The position numbers and the translations under genes were made by a program. From the NCBI RefSeq assembly GCF_000400955.1, contig NC_021284.1, positions 248,001-312,000 of the forward strand: DNA of 64,000 nt, in the 5' to 3' direction. Every line of letters starts with the position of its first letter. The stretch's first letter is position 1. Shown piece after piece: positions 40,832-52,875 of this stretch. The stretch comes from Spiroplasma syrphidicola EA-1 (GTDB lineage Bacteria > Bacillota_I > Bacilli_A > Mycoplasmatales > Mycoplasmataceae). The notes under the pieces were generated by a model. The model made no database searches and had not been told where the DNA came from. It worked only from the letters and a program-made list of their open reading frames with translations.

Positions 40832-42313
40832 ATGGAGAAAAGTCAAAATCAAATTACCGAGCAAGGTTATGAAGTTAATGACATTAAATTATTGTTAGAA
40901 CCAAACCAACGACCAAAAAACATGTGACAATGAGCAATTTTATCATTACAGCATGTTTTTGCAATGTTTGGATCAACTGTTTTAGTCCCATTAACAATTA
41001 ACCAAATTGCTGGGGTTGAAGTGATGAATATTTCAATGGCCTTATTTTGTTCTGGGGTCGGAACATTAATCTATATTGTCTGTACAAGTGCGAAAGTACC
41101 AATGTATTTAGGAAGTTCATTTGCCTATATGGGGGCAATTGGATCATGTTATCCCTTATATGGTAATGCTGTTTTTATTGCTGTTATGATTGTTGGGATC
41201 ATTTATATTTCTGTTGGAGTAATTGTTTACTATGTTGGTAATGCTTTCTTAGAAAAAATCTTACCAGCAATTATTGTTGGACCCTTAATTATCATTATTG
41301 GGATGTCAGTTGCCCCTAGTGCAATTAATAATTCAGGGTTAAATCCAGCCCAATGAAACCAAAGTTACTCGCGTTGAATTGGAGTTGGAATTGCTGCTTT
41401 TACTTTTACAGTAACAGCTTTAGTGGCAATGAAATGTAAAGGATTTACAAAAGTAATTCCAGTTATTATTGGAGTAGTATCAGGATATTTACTAAGTGTG
41501 ATTTTACACTTTGCTTTAGGAACAGAAAATCATATTCTAGATACAAGTAAAATCAATGATCCAAGTGTTTGACAATGATACCCATCATTTAAAGCATTTT
41601 GAAACTTAAACCCAAAAAATATTGGACCAGCTGTGTTAGCAATTAGTCCTTTAGCAATTATTGTCATTGCTGAACATATTGGGGATCATATTAGTATGGG
41701 GGCCTTAACGGGGAAAAATTTTGTGAAAAATCCTGGAATGCACCGCACATTAATCGCTGATGGGGTTTCAATTATCTTTGATGGAATGGTTGGGGGACCA
41801 CCAAATACAACATACGGTGAAAATACTTCGGTTGTCGGAATGACTAAAATTGCTTCGGTATGAGTAACTGGATTAGCCGCCATCTTTGCTATTATCTTAT
41901 CGTTTATTGCCCCTGTTAATCAATTAGTTCAAATGATGCCCGGACCTGTTATGGGAGGAATCAGTATCATTATGTTTGGATTAATTGCGACAAATGGGAT
42001 TCGAGTTTTAATTAATAATAAAGTTGATTATAGCAATATTCGTAATGTCTTTATTACTTCAATTATTTTAGTGTTAGGATTAGGGGGAGCCATCTTTAAC
42101 TTTACAATTGGAAGTGGGACATTATCATTCTCTGGAACAGCATTAGCTGCTTTCATTGGCATCTTCTTAAATCTAGTTTTACCAAAAAAACTAAATGAAG
42201 GGTTTTGAACATTAAACTGAATTATTGCTAAAATTAGGTTAGCAAAAAATAACAAGAAAAATAAAGTTAAAAAAGCAAAAGAACCAAAAAAAGCAAAATC
42301 AGAAGAAAAATAA
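40832..42313 (+). CDS. uraA: Uracil permease, NCS2 family
   Basis: A 493-residue membrane transporter with about 12-14 hydrophobic segments. Family motifs: QHVFAMFGSTVLVPL near residue 40, AEHIGDH, and GGPPNTTYGENTSVVGMTK, whose spacing and GENTS form point to uracil (UraA/PyrP) rather than xanthine permeases. The C-terminal 35 residues are Lys-rich and cytoplasmic. It imports uracil for the salvage-dependent metabolism of mollicutes and is preceded by an attenuated leader. Confidence 0.9.
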
Positions 42314-42320
42314 TGAAGTA

Positions 42321-42349
42321 AAAAATATGAGAAGTATCTCATATTTTTT
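42321..42349 (+). terminator. Terminator after uracil permease
   Basis: AAATATGAGA, AGTA loop, TCTCATATTT, then T run. Confidence 0.9.
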
Positions 42350-42476
42350 ATTAATAATAAAAAAATTTTAATGGTAGTTAAAATAAAGTAAATTTATTCC
42401 ATAATATAAACAAAACAAGATATAATAAAATCATAGCCTAGAAAATACAAATTAAAAATTTAATAAGGAGAAAATT

Positions 42477-44108
42477 ATGAACAAGATAATTACAATTTTA
42501 TCAACTGTATCATTAATATCAACCACTGCAATCCCGGTTTCTAACCTAGTAGCAAAAGAAATTTTTAATAAAAACAATTATATTGAAAAAACAAATTTAA
42601 ATAAATTTGATAATAGCAAAGTATCATTACATAACATAAACTTTTCAGAAGGATGAGAGGATAATATTTATAAAACAATAGGGGAATATTTATTGGAAAT
42701 AAATCAAGCAGACTTAGGGAACTTATTTATTAATGTTAATAAATACAAAATGTTTTTTACAATATATGGTGATGATTTTAGTAAGCCAAAGATAGGCGAA
42801 TATAATAAGTATCTTCTTGTTATTAGTGCATTAGAGGATAATCCCTATTATGTTGGTTCAACTAATATTGAAATTAAGCTATGAAATGATAATAGCCAAA
42901 TAAATATAGAAGAAGAATACCAAGATTTTATTAATTCTCAATATTTTAAAGAAAATTTTAAACTTGATTTACGTGACAGTAAAGACAATGTTAATATTTC
43001 CTTTTTAAAAGCTTTTATAAAATTTGTTAATTTAGATCAAACTAAAAAACTACTAAATGCTGAAATTCTTTGAGACGCCTGATTAAATAAAGAGTTTACG
43101 ATTACAAATGAAGAAATTAAATCTAATGATTTTTTAGTTCAATATAATTTTAAAATCACAACAATACAATCAGAAATTTCAAGTATTTTACAACCCGGAG
43201 TTACTTTAGAATTACAAAATATTAAGGGAATTAAACACGATAAAATATCGTTCCAAGATTTTAAACCTAATATTAATGAAATTTTACAAAATAAAAGTAT
43301 GAAGTTAAATAACTACAATTCAACTGAAATTATTAATCAAAATATTAGAATCATTGATTCATATATGAACCAGCATTCTAATGGCACAATTTATGAATCA
43401 ATAGGAGACTTTTTAACAAAATATCGCAATGAATATGATATAAAAGGTGTACAAACAAAAGGATTATACTTTGAAGTTATTTATAAGTTTACTCCAAAGG
43501 AAGATAGTCAAATTTTTAAAAACTCTTCAATTTTAGAAGTAACTTTTTCATCAGAAGATGTTTATAAAAATGAAAGTTATGTTATTAATTCAAATAAAAT
43601 AGGAGTTAGTGGATGATCAAATTGGAGTTCTCGTTTTAATTTTAATAGTTCAACTCTTAATACATCAATTGATTTTGGGAGAATTAAAGGAATTAATAAT
43701 TTTGATGATTTAATTAAAAATTTTACTAAAATACGAATGTATGTTGATGGATATATCCAAGGGTCTGGAAATGGAAGTGACAAAAAAGAATATGGTAATG
43801 AGTTTAATCCAAATGATGGAGTTATTCAAAATAGTAAAGGTGCAAAATATTTAGATATATCTTTACAGAATTTAAAAAATAATAATTCTAGTGGAAATAA
43901 AAAACAATTAGACTGGGAGCCTAAATTAGATCATAAACAAGGCGCAACCAGCATCCAAGGAAGATTAGAAAATAAAATATATTATTCTAATGCTGCTAAA
44001 AAAATATATTTTGAAAATACATTATTTTTTTCAACTTATCGAGCAGGGATTCCAAAAGCATATGCTGATGGATGGTTTATTATCAGAAAAATAGATATAC
44101 TAGTTTAA
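42477..44108 (+). CDS. Predicted secreted surface protein, unknown function
   Basis: A 543-residue protein with a signal-like N-terminus (NKIITILSTVSLISTTAIPVSNLVA) but no lipobox Cys, so it is released or held by the uncleaved signal. The remainder is polar, Asn/Lys/Ser-rich, with no membrane helix and no recognised domain. It is followed 18 bases later by an ABC exporter permease and ATPase; it may be that system's substrate or partner. A TATAAT at 42421 and TAAGGAG before the ATG support a transcription start here. Confidence 0.6.
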
Positions 44109-44126
44109 AAAGGGAGAATTATTCAA

Positions 44127-45851
44127 GTGAAAGTTTATAATTATTTTATTAAAAAAACTTTTAGTGATAAAAATAATATTATATTAGGGGTTTTCTTTGC
44201 TGTTATGTTTATTGCAGTACAGGGATTTGTCTTAGTTTATGGTGTAAAATATAAAATGAGTATGGAGTTTATTCAAGTTTTATCAATTACTGCTCCAATT
44301 ATTTTAATTTTATTTTCCGCATCATTTATTGTCTATTATTTTTACAAAGAAATAATTGTATATTATAAAAATGGATCATGGAATCTGGAATTAAGAATGG
44401 GTCAATCATATTGACAAATCTATTTACGTAAAATTTTAATTTCTTTAATTTGGTTATGAGTTTATCTATTAGGTCTATTTTTAATTAATATTTTCTTTAT
44501 TGTTGGAATTAATAAGGATGTTAATTTATTAGTAATTAAATTAACCCAAAATTACTTACTAACATTTATTGTTCAAGTTTTTTTAATAGCTTTAACATTA
44601 TTAATTTTTTCATTTCGTAAACCCGTTTTAGCAATTATTTTATCCACTTTTATTGCTTTAATTTTTTCATGTATGGAAATTGTCACAAATCCATATGTTT
44701 TTTTAGATCCTACAATGAGCGAAGTAATGGCTGATATTAATGAATTAAATATTCGGAATGAATATGCCCAAAAAGCTCTAAAATTAAAAAACCATAATAA
44801 AATTTTTAAAGAGTTGAGCAATAATCCTGGTGATATTTTAAATAAATATGATCTTAAATATGATTCTGAAAGCTCAAATCCAAATGAAAGAGCTCTATTC
44901 GATAATTATTGAAATGGTGATGTTTCAATAAATTTACCATTATTTTTTGATAATGCAACATTAAAAGAAAATGCACCACAAACCGTTTATGATTGAATGT
45001 TTGATTTAAATTATATTTTAAGGGAAGAAGTTTATAAAGCCGATTTAGTTGATGATAAATGAGATAAAGATGAGTGAATCACTTATTATCGTATTGATAA
45101 AATTGGATTTGATAATTTAACAACTTACAAAATGCCAAAATATAATATTTGATATACTTATAAAATAATGAATAAAAATCTTGATAAATTATCCCAAAAA
45201 GGGTATTCAAGTAGTGAAATAAAAGATATCAAAGCTGTCATTAAATTTGCTTATAATTTTGCTATTAAATATGATTATGCCAGAATATCAATAGAAAGAA
45301 TGAGCCAGTCAGTGAATTCATTTCCACCAATGTTGGTTAATAAAGAATCAAGTTTTTCTTTTGAACCTAAGTATAGTATGGATAGATATCAAACACTGTT
45401 AACTTCCCCAGGAGAAAATGAAATATATTCAACATTAATTCGCTTAGTTATTAATTCAAAAATGTTTATCAATAAGCCAAATATTGTTAAAACCGACCAA
45501 GTTGTTAAACGTATCCGCTTACAAAGTTATTTAAATCCGCTAGCTGGTTTATGAGCAATTAATAACTTTAGTTATCAGTTTAATGAAAAAAACTGGATGG
45601 ATTATTCAGTGTTGGGATCAAATATGGCTAATTTTATTAATAATTATCATAGCGTAACATTTAAGACTCCAATTGAAGCAAATGATTTTCGTAGTTTCGC
45701 CTATGATATGAATGATTATGAAAATGCTGTTGTTGTCTCAGCTAATCATAAAATAGTTTACCCAACAATTATTTGTTTGGGTTGGTTACTAGCCAGTGGT
45801 TTAATTGGATATTGAGGATACTATCAATTTCGCAAAAATATTATTTTTTAA
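44127..45851 (+). CDS. ABC transporter permease with large extracellular domain
   Basis: A 574-residue protein. Four or more membrane helices occupy residues 17-195 (for example ILGVFFAVMFIAVQGFVLVYGV and PIILILFSASFIVYYF); a polar region of about 340 residues follows, predicted to be outside; a final helix lies near 548-566 (TIICLGWLLASGLIGYWGYY). Start is GTG at 44127 after AAAGGGAGAA. The ATPase subunit follows after 12 bases. Substrate unknown. Confidence 0.68.
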
Positions 45852-45863
45852 GGAGAAAACAAC

Positions 45864-46616
45864 ATGGAACAATTTACAGTTAAAAATTTAACAAAACAAT
45901 TTAATAAAACTAGTGGAATTGATAAAATAAATTTTTCCTTTAACCTAACTGATATTGTTGGCTTTGTCGGTGCTAACGGAGCTGGAAAAACAACAACAAT
46001 TAAAGCCATTTTTAATGAATTAAAAACTAGTGCTGGGGAAGTAACTGTTAATGGTGAACCTTTTAAAATTTACAATAAAGATAATAAGATTGGTTTTTTG
46101 CCTGATTCAACTAATTTACCACAAGATATTAAAGTAAAAGAGTATTTAGAATTAGTCGGGATTCTAGCAAAAATTAATTCTAAGGAGTTAAAAGAACGCA
46201 TTATGCTTTTACTTGATATGTTTGATTTAACTGATTCAAAAAATAAACTAATCCGGGAATTATCGGCTGGAATGCAAAAACGGGCAGCAATTGCTGGGGT
46301 AATGATTTTTAAACCAAAATTTATTTTTATGGATGAACCAACAGCTAATTTAGATGTTGAAGCACGGATTGAAATTTTAAATATCATTAAATCGTTAAAT
46401 CAAAAAGGAATTGGCTTTTTCATAACAACCCATATTATTGATGAACTAGAAAAAATCATCAATAAATTAATTATTATTGAAGCGGGGACAATTGTTTATG
46501 AAACTGATTTCAATCATAAAAAAGATAATATTATGGAAATTTATCAAAAATATGTGGGTGGCTGAAAAGAACGTAAAAATTTAGGAACAAAATTAGACAG
46601 TTTTTTTGCTGAATAG
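45864..46616 (+). CDS. ABC transporter ATP-binding protein
   Basis: A 250-residue ATPase: Walker A GANGAGKTT, signature LSAGMQKRAAIAG, Walker B FIFMDEPTANLD, and switch His in TTHIIDE. The LSAGM signature and short length resemble exporters of the CcmA/YhaQ class. With the upstream permease and surface protein it forms a three-gene operon ended by a terminator. Confidence 0.88.
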
Positions 46617-46641
46617 TTTTATTAGTAATTTTATCATTTGA

Positions 46642-46684
46642 AAAAAACAGTAAAAACAATAAAAGTTGTTCTTACTGTTTTTTT
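46642..46684 (+). terminator. Terminator of the ABC operon
   Basis: AAAAACAGTAA with TTACTGTTTTT around an inner stem, then T run. Its 3' arm is also where the smc-like duplication begins. Confidence 0.82.
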
Positions 46685-46845
46685 AACGTATTAAAGGTTT
46701 TTCTATAAAACTAAGTGTTTTATAGAAAAATTAGAGTGACAAAGTTTATTATTTGATGGATAAATAGGTACCAAAAGGTTTTATTTTAAAAAAAATACAA
46801 GGAGTAGAATTTAAATCATAGGCTGATCTGTTATGAATAATTTTG
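46674..46845 (+). pseudogene. Decayed duplicate of the smc 5' region
   Basis: About 170 bases match 48366-48541, which covers the region before smc and its first 23 or so codons. Shared landmarks in order: ACTGTTTTTTTAAC, TATTAAAGGTTTTT, TTTATTATTTGA.GGATAAA, GGT.TTATTTT, and TAGAATTTAAATCAT against TAGGATTTAAATCAT, ending AATTTTG. The copy has stops and indels in the smc frame, so it is non-coding. It marks an ancestral ABC-smc junction now split by the acyltransferase gene. Confidence 0.8.
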
Positions 46846-46866
46846 TAAGTCCTAACAAAAATAAAA

Positions 46867-46907
46867 AATTAAATATCTTTTTATTTATATAAAAAAGATA
46901 TTTAATT
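46867..46907. repeat. Long perfect inverted repeat
   Basis: AATTAAATATCTTTTT and its complement around a short A+T loop: about 15-16 bp. No T run follows on the + strand; one follows on the minus strand. It may be a terminator scar. Confidence 0.5.
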
Positions 46908-46922
46908 ATGAATATTTTTTTA

Positions 46923-46931
46923 TGATATAAT
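46923..46931 (+). promoter_or_regulatory. Extended -10 promoter upstream of the acyltransferase
   Basis: TGATATAAT, implying a 5' leader of about 225 nt before the next start codon. That leader contains AAGTTTTA/TAAAACTT (about 47070-47106), a possible attenuator hairpin. I see no gene in 46846-47164. Confidence 0.5.
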
Positions 46932-47164
46932 GACTCAGTAGTTTTTCTATGCTACAATTTAAAAATTATTAAGTATAAATGTGTAATATTTTATTAAAAT
47001 TTATCATTAAATATAATAATTTTGTAGTAAATAACAATTAGCAAATAACAAATAATATTTTTAATACTATTAATAAAAAAGTTTTATTATTATGACTTAA
47101 AACTTTTTATTGTTGTCAAATAAATTGATACTTATTTTTAAACTATTTTAGAAGGAGAACCAAA

Positions 47165-48238
47165 ATGTCTGATATTAAAGAACAGAAAGTAAAAAGAACA
47201 AGTCAATTTGAATTGTTAAGATTTTTAGCGGCTTTTATGGTTGTTATGTTTCATGCTGCTTTTTCATATGGTCGTAATGACTGATGATATACAAATGTTA
47301 ACACGATACTAGTAATTCCAGTTGTGTTGTTTATTTTTATTACTGGTTTTTTTGTGGTGAAATCAAAAAAATCTCGAATTATTAAAATTTTATTAATGAT
47401 TTTAATTTACTATTTATTAAATTTATTGTTAGGATATAGTGTTATAAAAATTTTTAATCTTAACTATGATTTTAATAGTTTATGAAAATACGGAGAAGGT
47501 CCCTGGTGATATTTATGAACATTACCAATGCTATATGTTTTTATCCCAATTCTGAATCTTGCTCTTCAAAAACTTAATAAATGATATACTTTAATAACTG
47601 CTTTAATTATATATATTTTTTATTACTACTTTTGCCATATTGAATATGATAAAATCTTTGCTCCTGGACAGTTATTACTTTTTATTTCAGTCTATATGTT
47701 AGGAGGATGATGGCATTTATATGCAAATACTTTTAGCACACGTAAATTAGTATTATGAATTGCTATTGCATACTTAATTATTTTACAAATTATAAATAAT
47801 GTTTTATTTGCCACGATTCAAAAAACTGTTTTTATGGCAATTAAAGAAGGGGCAAAAGATACATCCCAACCGCTAACAATATTAGCGGCGGTGGCGGTAT
47901 TTATTTGTTTTCAACATATAAACATTAAGTATAACAGATTTATCAATTTTTTAGGACAGTTATCACTGCCAATCTACTTATTCCAAGGTATATTTATGGC
48001 TTTAACAGAACAAAAAATCTTACCCCATCTAAATCTTATTGATTCAACAATATTTAAAACAATAGTTGAAAGTCTCATTGTTTTTGCTATTGCCATGGTT
48101 TTTGGAGCAATCATTATTTGACCAGTTAATTTTGTCATTAATAATTTAGATAATTTATTAACAAAAGGATTTAAAATTGCCAAAAGCAAATCTGAAAAAT
48201 TTTATTATGCTAAGTTAAAAGTTAAAAATAATAGCTAA
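47165..48238 (+). CDS. Acyltransferase-3 family membrane protein
   Basis: A 357-residue integral membrane protein with about ten hydrophobic segments. The N-terminal QFELLRFLAAFMVVMFHA is the signature of acyltransferase-3 (OafA/Wzy-like) enzymes, with the catalytic His in the first helix; a later NFLGQLSLPIYLFQG segment is also typical. These enzymes O-acetylate or succinylate surface carbohydrates. It sits between two copies of the smc 5' region, so it is a probable insertion. AGAAGGAGAA precedes the ATG. Confidence 0.75.
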
Positions 48239-48282
48239 GTTTGCTCTTTAAACAACAGTTTTAATATAATTAAATTATAATT

Positions 48283-48326
48283 AAACATTTGAAATATTTT
48301 AATAGGTATTTTAAATGTTTTTTTTA
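48283..48326 (+). terminator. Terminator after the acyltransferase
   Basis: AAACATTT and AAATGTTT around a 22-base partly paired loop, then T run. Confidence 0.7.
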
Positions 48327-48471
48327 TTTAATAAGATAAACTTAGTTTAGTATCCCAACTTTGGAACTGTTTTTTTAACATATTAAAGGTTTTTTCTTGC
48401 AAAACAAAGCATTTTATAGAATAATTAAAGTGAGAAAATTTATTATTTGAGGGATAAAAGGGGACCAACAG

Positions 48472-51438
48472 GTGTTATTTTTAAAGAGATTAGAAGCAGT
48501 AGGATTTAAATCATTTGCTGATCCGTTAACGATTAATTTTGACCATGAAATGATTGGAATTGTTGGTCCAAACGGGAGTGGAAAATCAAATATTACTGAC
48601 GCCATTCGTTGATGTTTAGGAGAACAATCAATTAAGTCTTTACGGGGAGATAATAGTGAAGATGTTATTTTTAATGGTTCAGATGCTAAATCAGCGCTAA
48701 ATATGGCCGAAGTCAAATTAACATTTGATAATACCCGCCGGATTTTTAACCTTGATTATGACGAAATTGAAATTGTTCGTCGGGTTTTTCGTGGTTCTGG
48801 AGAAAATGAATACTTTATTAATAATCAACGTGTCCGTTTAAAAGATGTCCAAGAATTTGCCCTTGATACTGGTTTAACTAAGTCATCATTGGCAATTATT
48901 TCACAAGGAAATATAAATGGTTTTGCCGAAGCAAAACCATTAGAACGCCGAGCTTTATTTGAAGAAGCAGCGGGAGTTGCTAAATATAAAAAACGAAAAT
49001 TAGAATCGTTAAAAAAACTAGAACGTTCTAATGAAAATCTTGATCGTTTAAAAGATATTATTAATGAAATTGAACGAAAATTACCAAGTTTAAAACGCCA
49101 AAGTAGTAAAGCATTACGTTATAAAGAGAAAAAAGATAAGTTAAATGAAATTGAGTTATCGATTTTAGTGAAAGATATTACTTTTTTTAATGAAAAATTA
49201 TTAGAATTACGGGAACAACAAAAAGTTATTACTTCCGAAAAACATGAAGCTGAACGTGATTTAAAAAATAAAGAAAATGAATATAATGAACTTACAAAAG
49301 TTAATTATGGGTTAGATAATAAAATTAACTCATTATCAAAAGACTTCCAAGGTTTAGTAACAGAAATTGGGAATTTAAAAGTTCAAAAAATTGAATTAGA
49401 TAATAAGAAAAATTCTTTAAAAATGGCTAATAATGATATTACAATTGTTGAAATGTTAGCAAAATATAATGATTTAAAAGCCATTGTTCAAATGGAAACT
49501 GAGAAATTAGCAGCTTTAAAAACCCAACAAGTTGAAGACCATGATAGTCAACGAAGCTTAGTTAAAACACAAGGTAGTTTAAATGAACAATTAGGGGCCT
49601 TAAACCGTTCAATTATTCGTCTTGAAACGGATTTAGAACAAGCCCAACGTAATATTGATAACCAAGATAATTTACATCCGGGGGTTAAAAACATTATTAA
49701 AAATAAAAATGTTTTACCAGGGATTGTTGGCTTAGTCCAAGAAATTATTAGTTTTGATGATAAATATGAATATGCGATGGCCGTTGCTTTAAGTGGGCGT
49801 TTACAAGACATTATTGTTAAAAATGTTGATAGTGCTAAAAAAGCAATTTCTTATTTAAAACAAAATAATGCTGGTCATGCGACATTTATTCCATTAGATC
49901 GGATTCAACCTCGTTATATTAGTGATAATGAACAATTTGTCATCAAGTCTGTTCCTGGTTTTTTAGGTCTGGGACATAATTTAATCACAACAAAAAAAGA
50001 ATATCGCCAAGCGGTTGATTACTTATTAAGTCGTTATATTATTTGTGATAATTTTGATAGTGCCCAAGAAGTTGGTCAGTTATTAAACTTTAAATATAAT
50101 ATTGTAACCCTAGAAGGAGAAATCATTCGTCCACAAGGAGCAATTACTGGGGGATCACGAAATGCTAAGCAAATAATTGTTAACTTTGAAAAAGAATTAA
50201 CAACAATTCGCGAACAATTAGCCAAAAAAGTAGCCGAACAAGAAGCAATTAACAAACAATTAAATGGTTTAAAAACGCAGTTAGAGGAAATTAATGAAAA
50301 AATTTCGGAAAACCAAGCTTCAATTGGGGCAAGTAAACGCCAAATTGAAATTGTTGAACAAGATAAGTTAAAAATTAAAAATGAATATCAATTATTAACG
50401 GCAAAAAATATTGATGAGTCAGAATTTGAAAATGGGTCAGAAAGTATTAACATTAATGAAATGATTAATCAAAAAGAAATTATTAAAGTTAATATTGAAC
50501 AACAATTAAATGTTGCGCGCAGTTTAAAAGAAAAACAAACAGTAACACTAAATGATTTAAATAACTATATTTCAGAACGTCGTTATTATATTTCAGCCTT
50601 ACAAGAACAAGTTGGAAAAATTAGCACTGATATTTCAATGTTAAATGTTAAAACACAACAAGATTTAATGCGTTTAACAGAAGAATACCATATGACCTAT
50701 GAACATGCGACAACGTTATCGTTAGCCGCAATTGATAATGAAGAAGCAGTACGTGAAGAAATTAAACAATTACGAAGTGATTTAGCCGATATTGGGAATG
50801 TTAACTTAGAAGCAATTGCGGAATATCAAGAAGAAGATAGCCGCTATAATTTTATGTTAAAAGAATATGAGGATTTAAATAAATCTGTTAAAAATTTACT
50901 ACATTCAATTTCGGAAATGGATAATTTAATGCAAGAACAATTTGATCAAACAATTAAAGCTGTTAATAAAAACTTACCACATACTTTTGAAGTTTTATTT
51001 GGTGGGGGAACAGCAAAAATTATTTATACTGAGCCAGACAATATTTTAGAAACGGGTGTTGATATTAAAGTTTCACCACCAGGAAAAAATATTGCTAATT
51101 TAAACTTACTATCGGGAGGAGAAAAATCACTAGTTGCATTATCAGTTTTATTTGCAATTTTAAAGGCGCGCCCAATCCCATTAGTAATTTTAGATGAAGC
51201 TGAAGCTCCATTAGATCCAGCAAATGTTGAACGTTTTGCTAAATACATTAAAACTTTTATTGATACAACCCAATTCTTAATTGTAACGCACCGTGTTGGA
51301 ACAATGGCAAATTGTGATATCTTGTATGGAGCAACAATGCAGAAAAAAGGAGTTACAAAAATTGTAAGTATTAAGTTACAACAAGCGGAAGAATTAATTA
51401 AAAACATTGAAAGTGAAGGGGAAAATCGGGTAAATTAA
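48472..51438 (+). CDS. smc: Chromosome segregation ATPase SMC
   Basis: 988 residues. N-terminal LKRLEAVGFKSFADP and Walker A GPNGSGKSN at 32-40; two long coiled coils; a hinge at about 420-560 (PGIVGLVQEII, YEYAMAVALSGRLQDIIV, TGGSRN); C-terminal signature NLLSGGEKSLVALSVLFAIL and Walker B PLVILDEAEAPLD. The start is GTG at 48472: it is in frame, has AAAAGGGGA upstream and yields the standard N-terminus. It forms the core of the SMC-ScpAB condensin. Confidence 0.95.
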
Positions 51439-51480
51439 TCTGGAATTAAAAAACGATTTTATCGTTTTCCAATCTTTTTT

Positions 51481-51489
51481 TGATATAAT
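51481..51489 (+). promoter_or_regulatory. Extended -10 promoter of the pst operon
   Basis: TGATATAAT (the TG begins at 51481), 59 bases before pstS. No obvious Pho-box-like repeats are seen near it. Confidence 0.6.
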
Positions 51490-51547
51490 TAACAAGTAGT
51501 TTAGTGAAATTTTTAATTACTTGAAGTATAGGAGGTTAATAAATTTC

Positions 51548-52855
51548 ATGGAAAAAGCAAACCCTGCTAACCCTAAAAAAGTTAATAAGTTTAAAGCATT
51601 TTTTAGAAATGTTTTTAGTGCGATTGCAAGTCACCGAATGATGACAATTATTACTTTTGTGTTAATTTTAGTTATTTCAATTATAATTTGAACAATTTCA
51701 GCTGCTAGTAATGTAATTGTTGGTGGGGGAAGTACCTCTGTTTCAGCAATTATGGCTGATATTACTGAACAATATCGCCGTGATAGTGGTAGTGATGTTT
51801 TATATAACTCATTAGGGAGTGCTGCTGCCTTGGTGGGGGTTAAAAATGGTAGTTATGAATTTGGATTATTATCCGAAGATGTTCATTCAACACCAATTGA
51901 TGGCGATAATGGTACAAATGCCCAAAATTTATGAAATAATAATGGAATTAATCGTTTTGTTTTTGCTCGTGATTATATTGTCTTATTCTATAATTTACCA
52001 AATGGTTGTTTTTTAAGTGACAATGATAAACCATTAACTTTCTCAGAATTTGGTCTTAATGAAAACGGTAATCCTGAACCAGGAACAAAAGCAATGCAAC
52101 AAATTTATAGTCAAAATGCCACTTGAAAAAGTGTTTTTGGTAATCAATTAACTTGTACAAATGATGCCCCTTTTTATACTATTACTAGAGAAGCAGGGAG
52201 TGGAACACGGAGCTTTTTTGAATCATCAGTAATTTATAAAAAAGATTATTCAACAAACGAAGTTGCTTCTTCAAACGGGGCAATGTTCCAATCAGTAACA
52301 CGAACACCAGGGTCATTTGGTTATATTTCGTTTTCATTCATTGAACAAGTAGCTGATAAATTAGGAAAAAATCGGATTGCTGCTGTTATCAACCCGATAA
52401 TATCGCCAGATCCACAAGTACCATTTATTGAAACACCAGAAGGAGAATTTCTTTTTAACTCGATGTATTCTTTAAATCGTCCTTTTACAGGAATTGTTAA
52501 TACTAATAGTTCCCAACTGGTTCCAACTTTGAAATTTTTAGCCTGAATGTTGGATCCAATTCCTTATGCTAAAACACTCAAAGATAGTAAATTTTATGAT
52601 CCAACATATGAATTAGGACCTCATGATGCCGCTTATTGATATATTTTAGAAGGCGAAGAACCGTTAGCACCAGAAGATCATTACTTTCAAAAATATAATA
52701 ATAATACGAAATTTGCTCTTAGTGGCGAAACTACTCTGACTGAACCATACCCATGAGACTTCAAACAAAATTATTTAAGTATTTGAGATTTAATTCGCCA
52801 GAAAATTCCTAATAATAATTATCAAGATTTAAAAGATTATGAATATGAAGGTTAA
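51548..52855 (+). CDS. pstS: Phosphate-binding protein PstS, membrane-anchored
   Basis: A 435-residue substrate-binding protein. A single N-terminal helix (MMTIITFVLILVISIIIWTIS, about 31-51) anchors it instead of a lipoprotein Cys. The binding region shows GGGSTSVSAIMADI, YNSLGSAAAL, ITREAGSGTRSFFE and PGSFGYISF, matching PstS motifs for phosphate oxygens. First gene of pstS-pstCA-pstB-phoU. AGGAGGT lies upstream of the ATG. Confidence 0.88.
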
Positions 52856-52875
52856 GAAATAAAGGAGCACAAACA

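Noticed and set aside
46867-46907. Long inverted repeat as an insertion-sequence end
   Set aside because: No transposase, no partner copy and no target duplication seen nearby; it looks more like a terminator-type palindrome.
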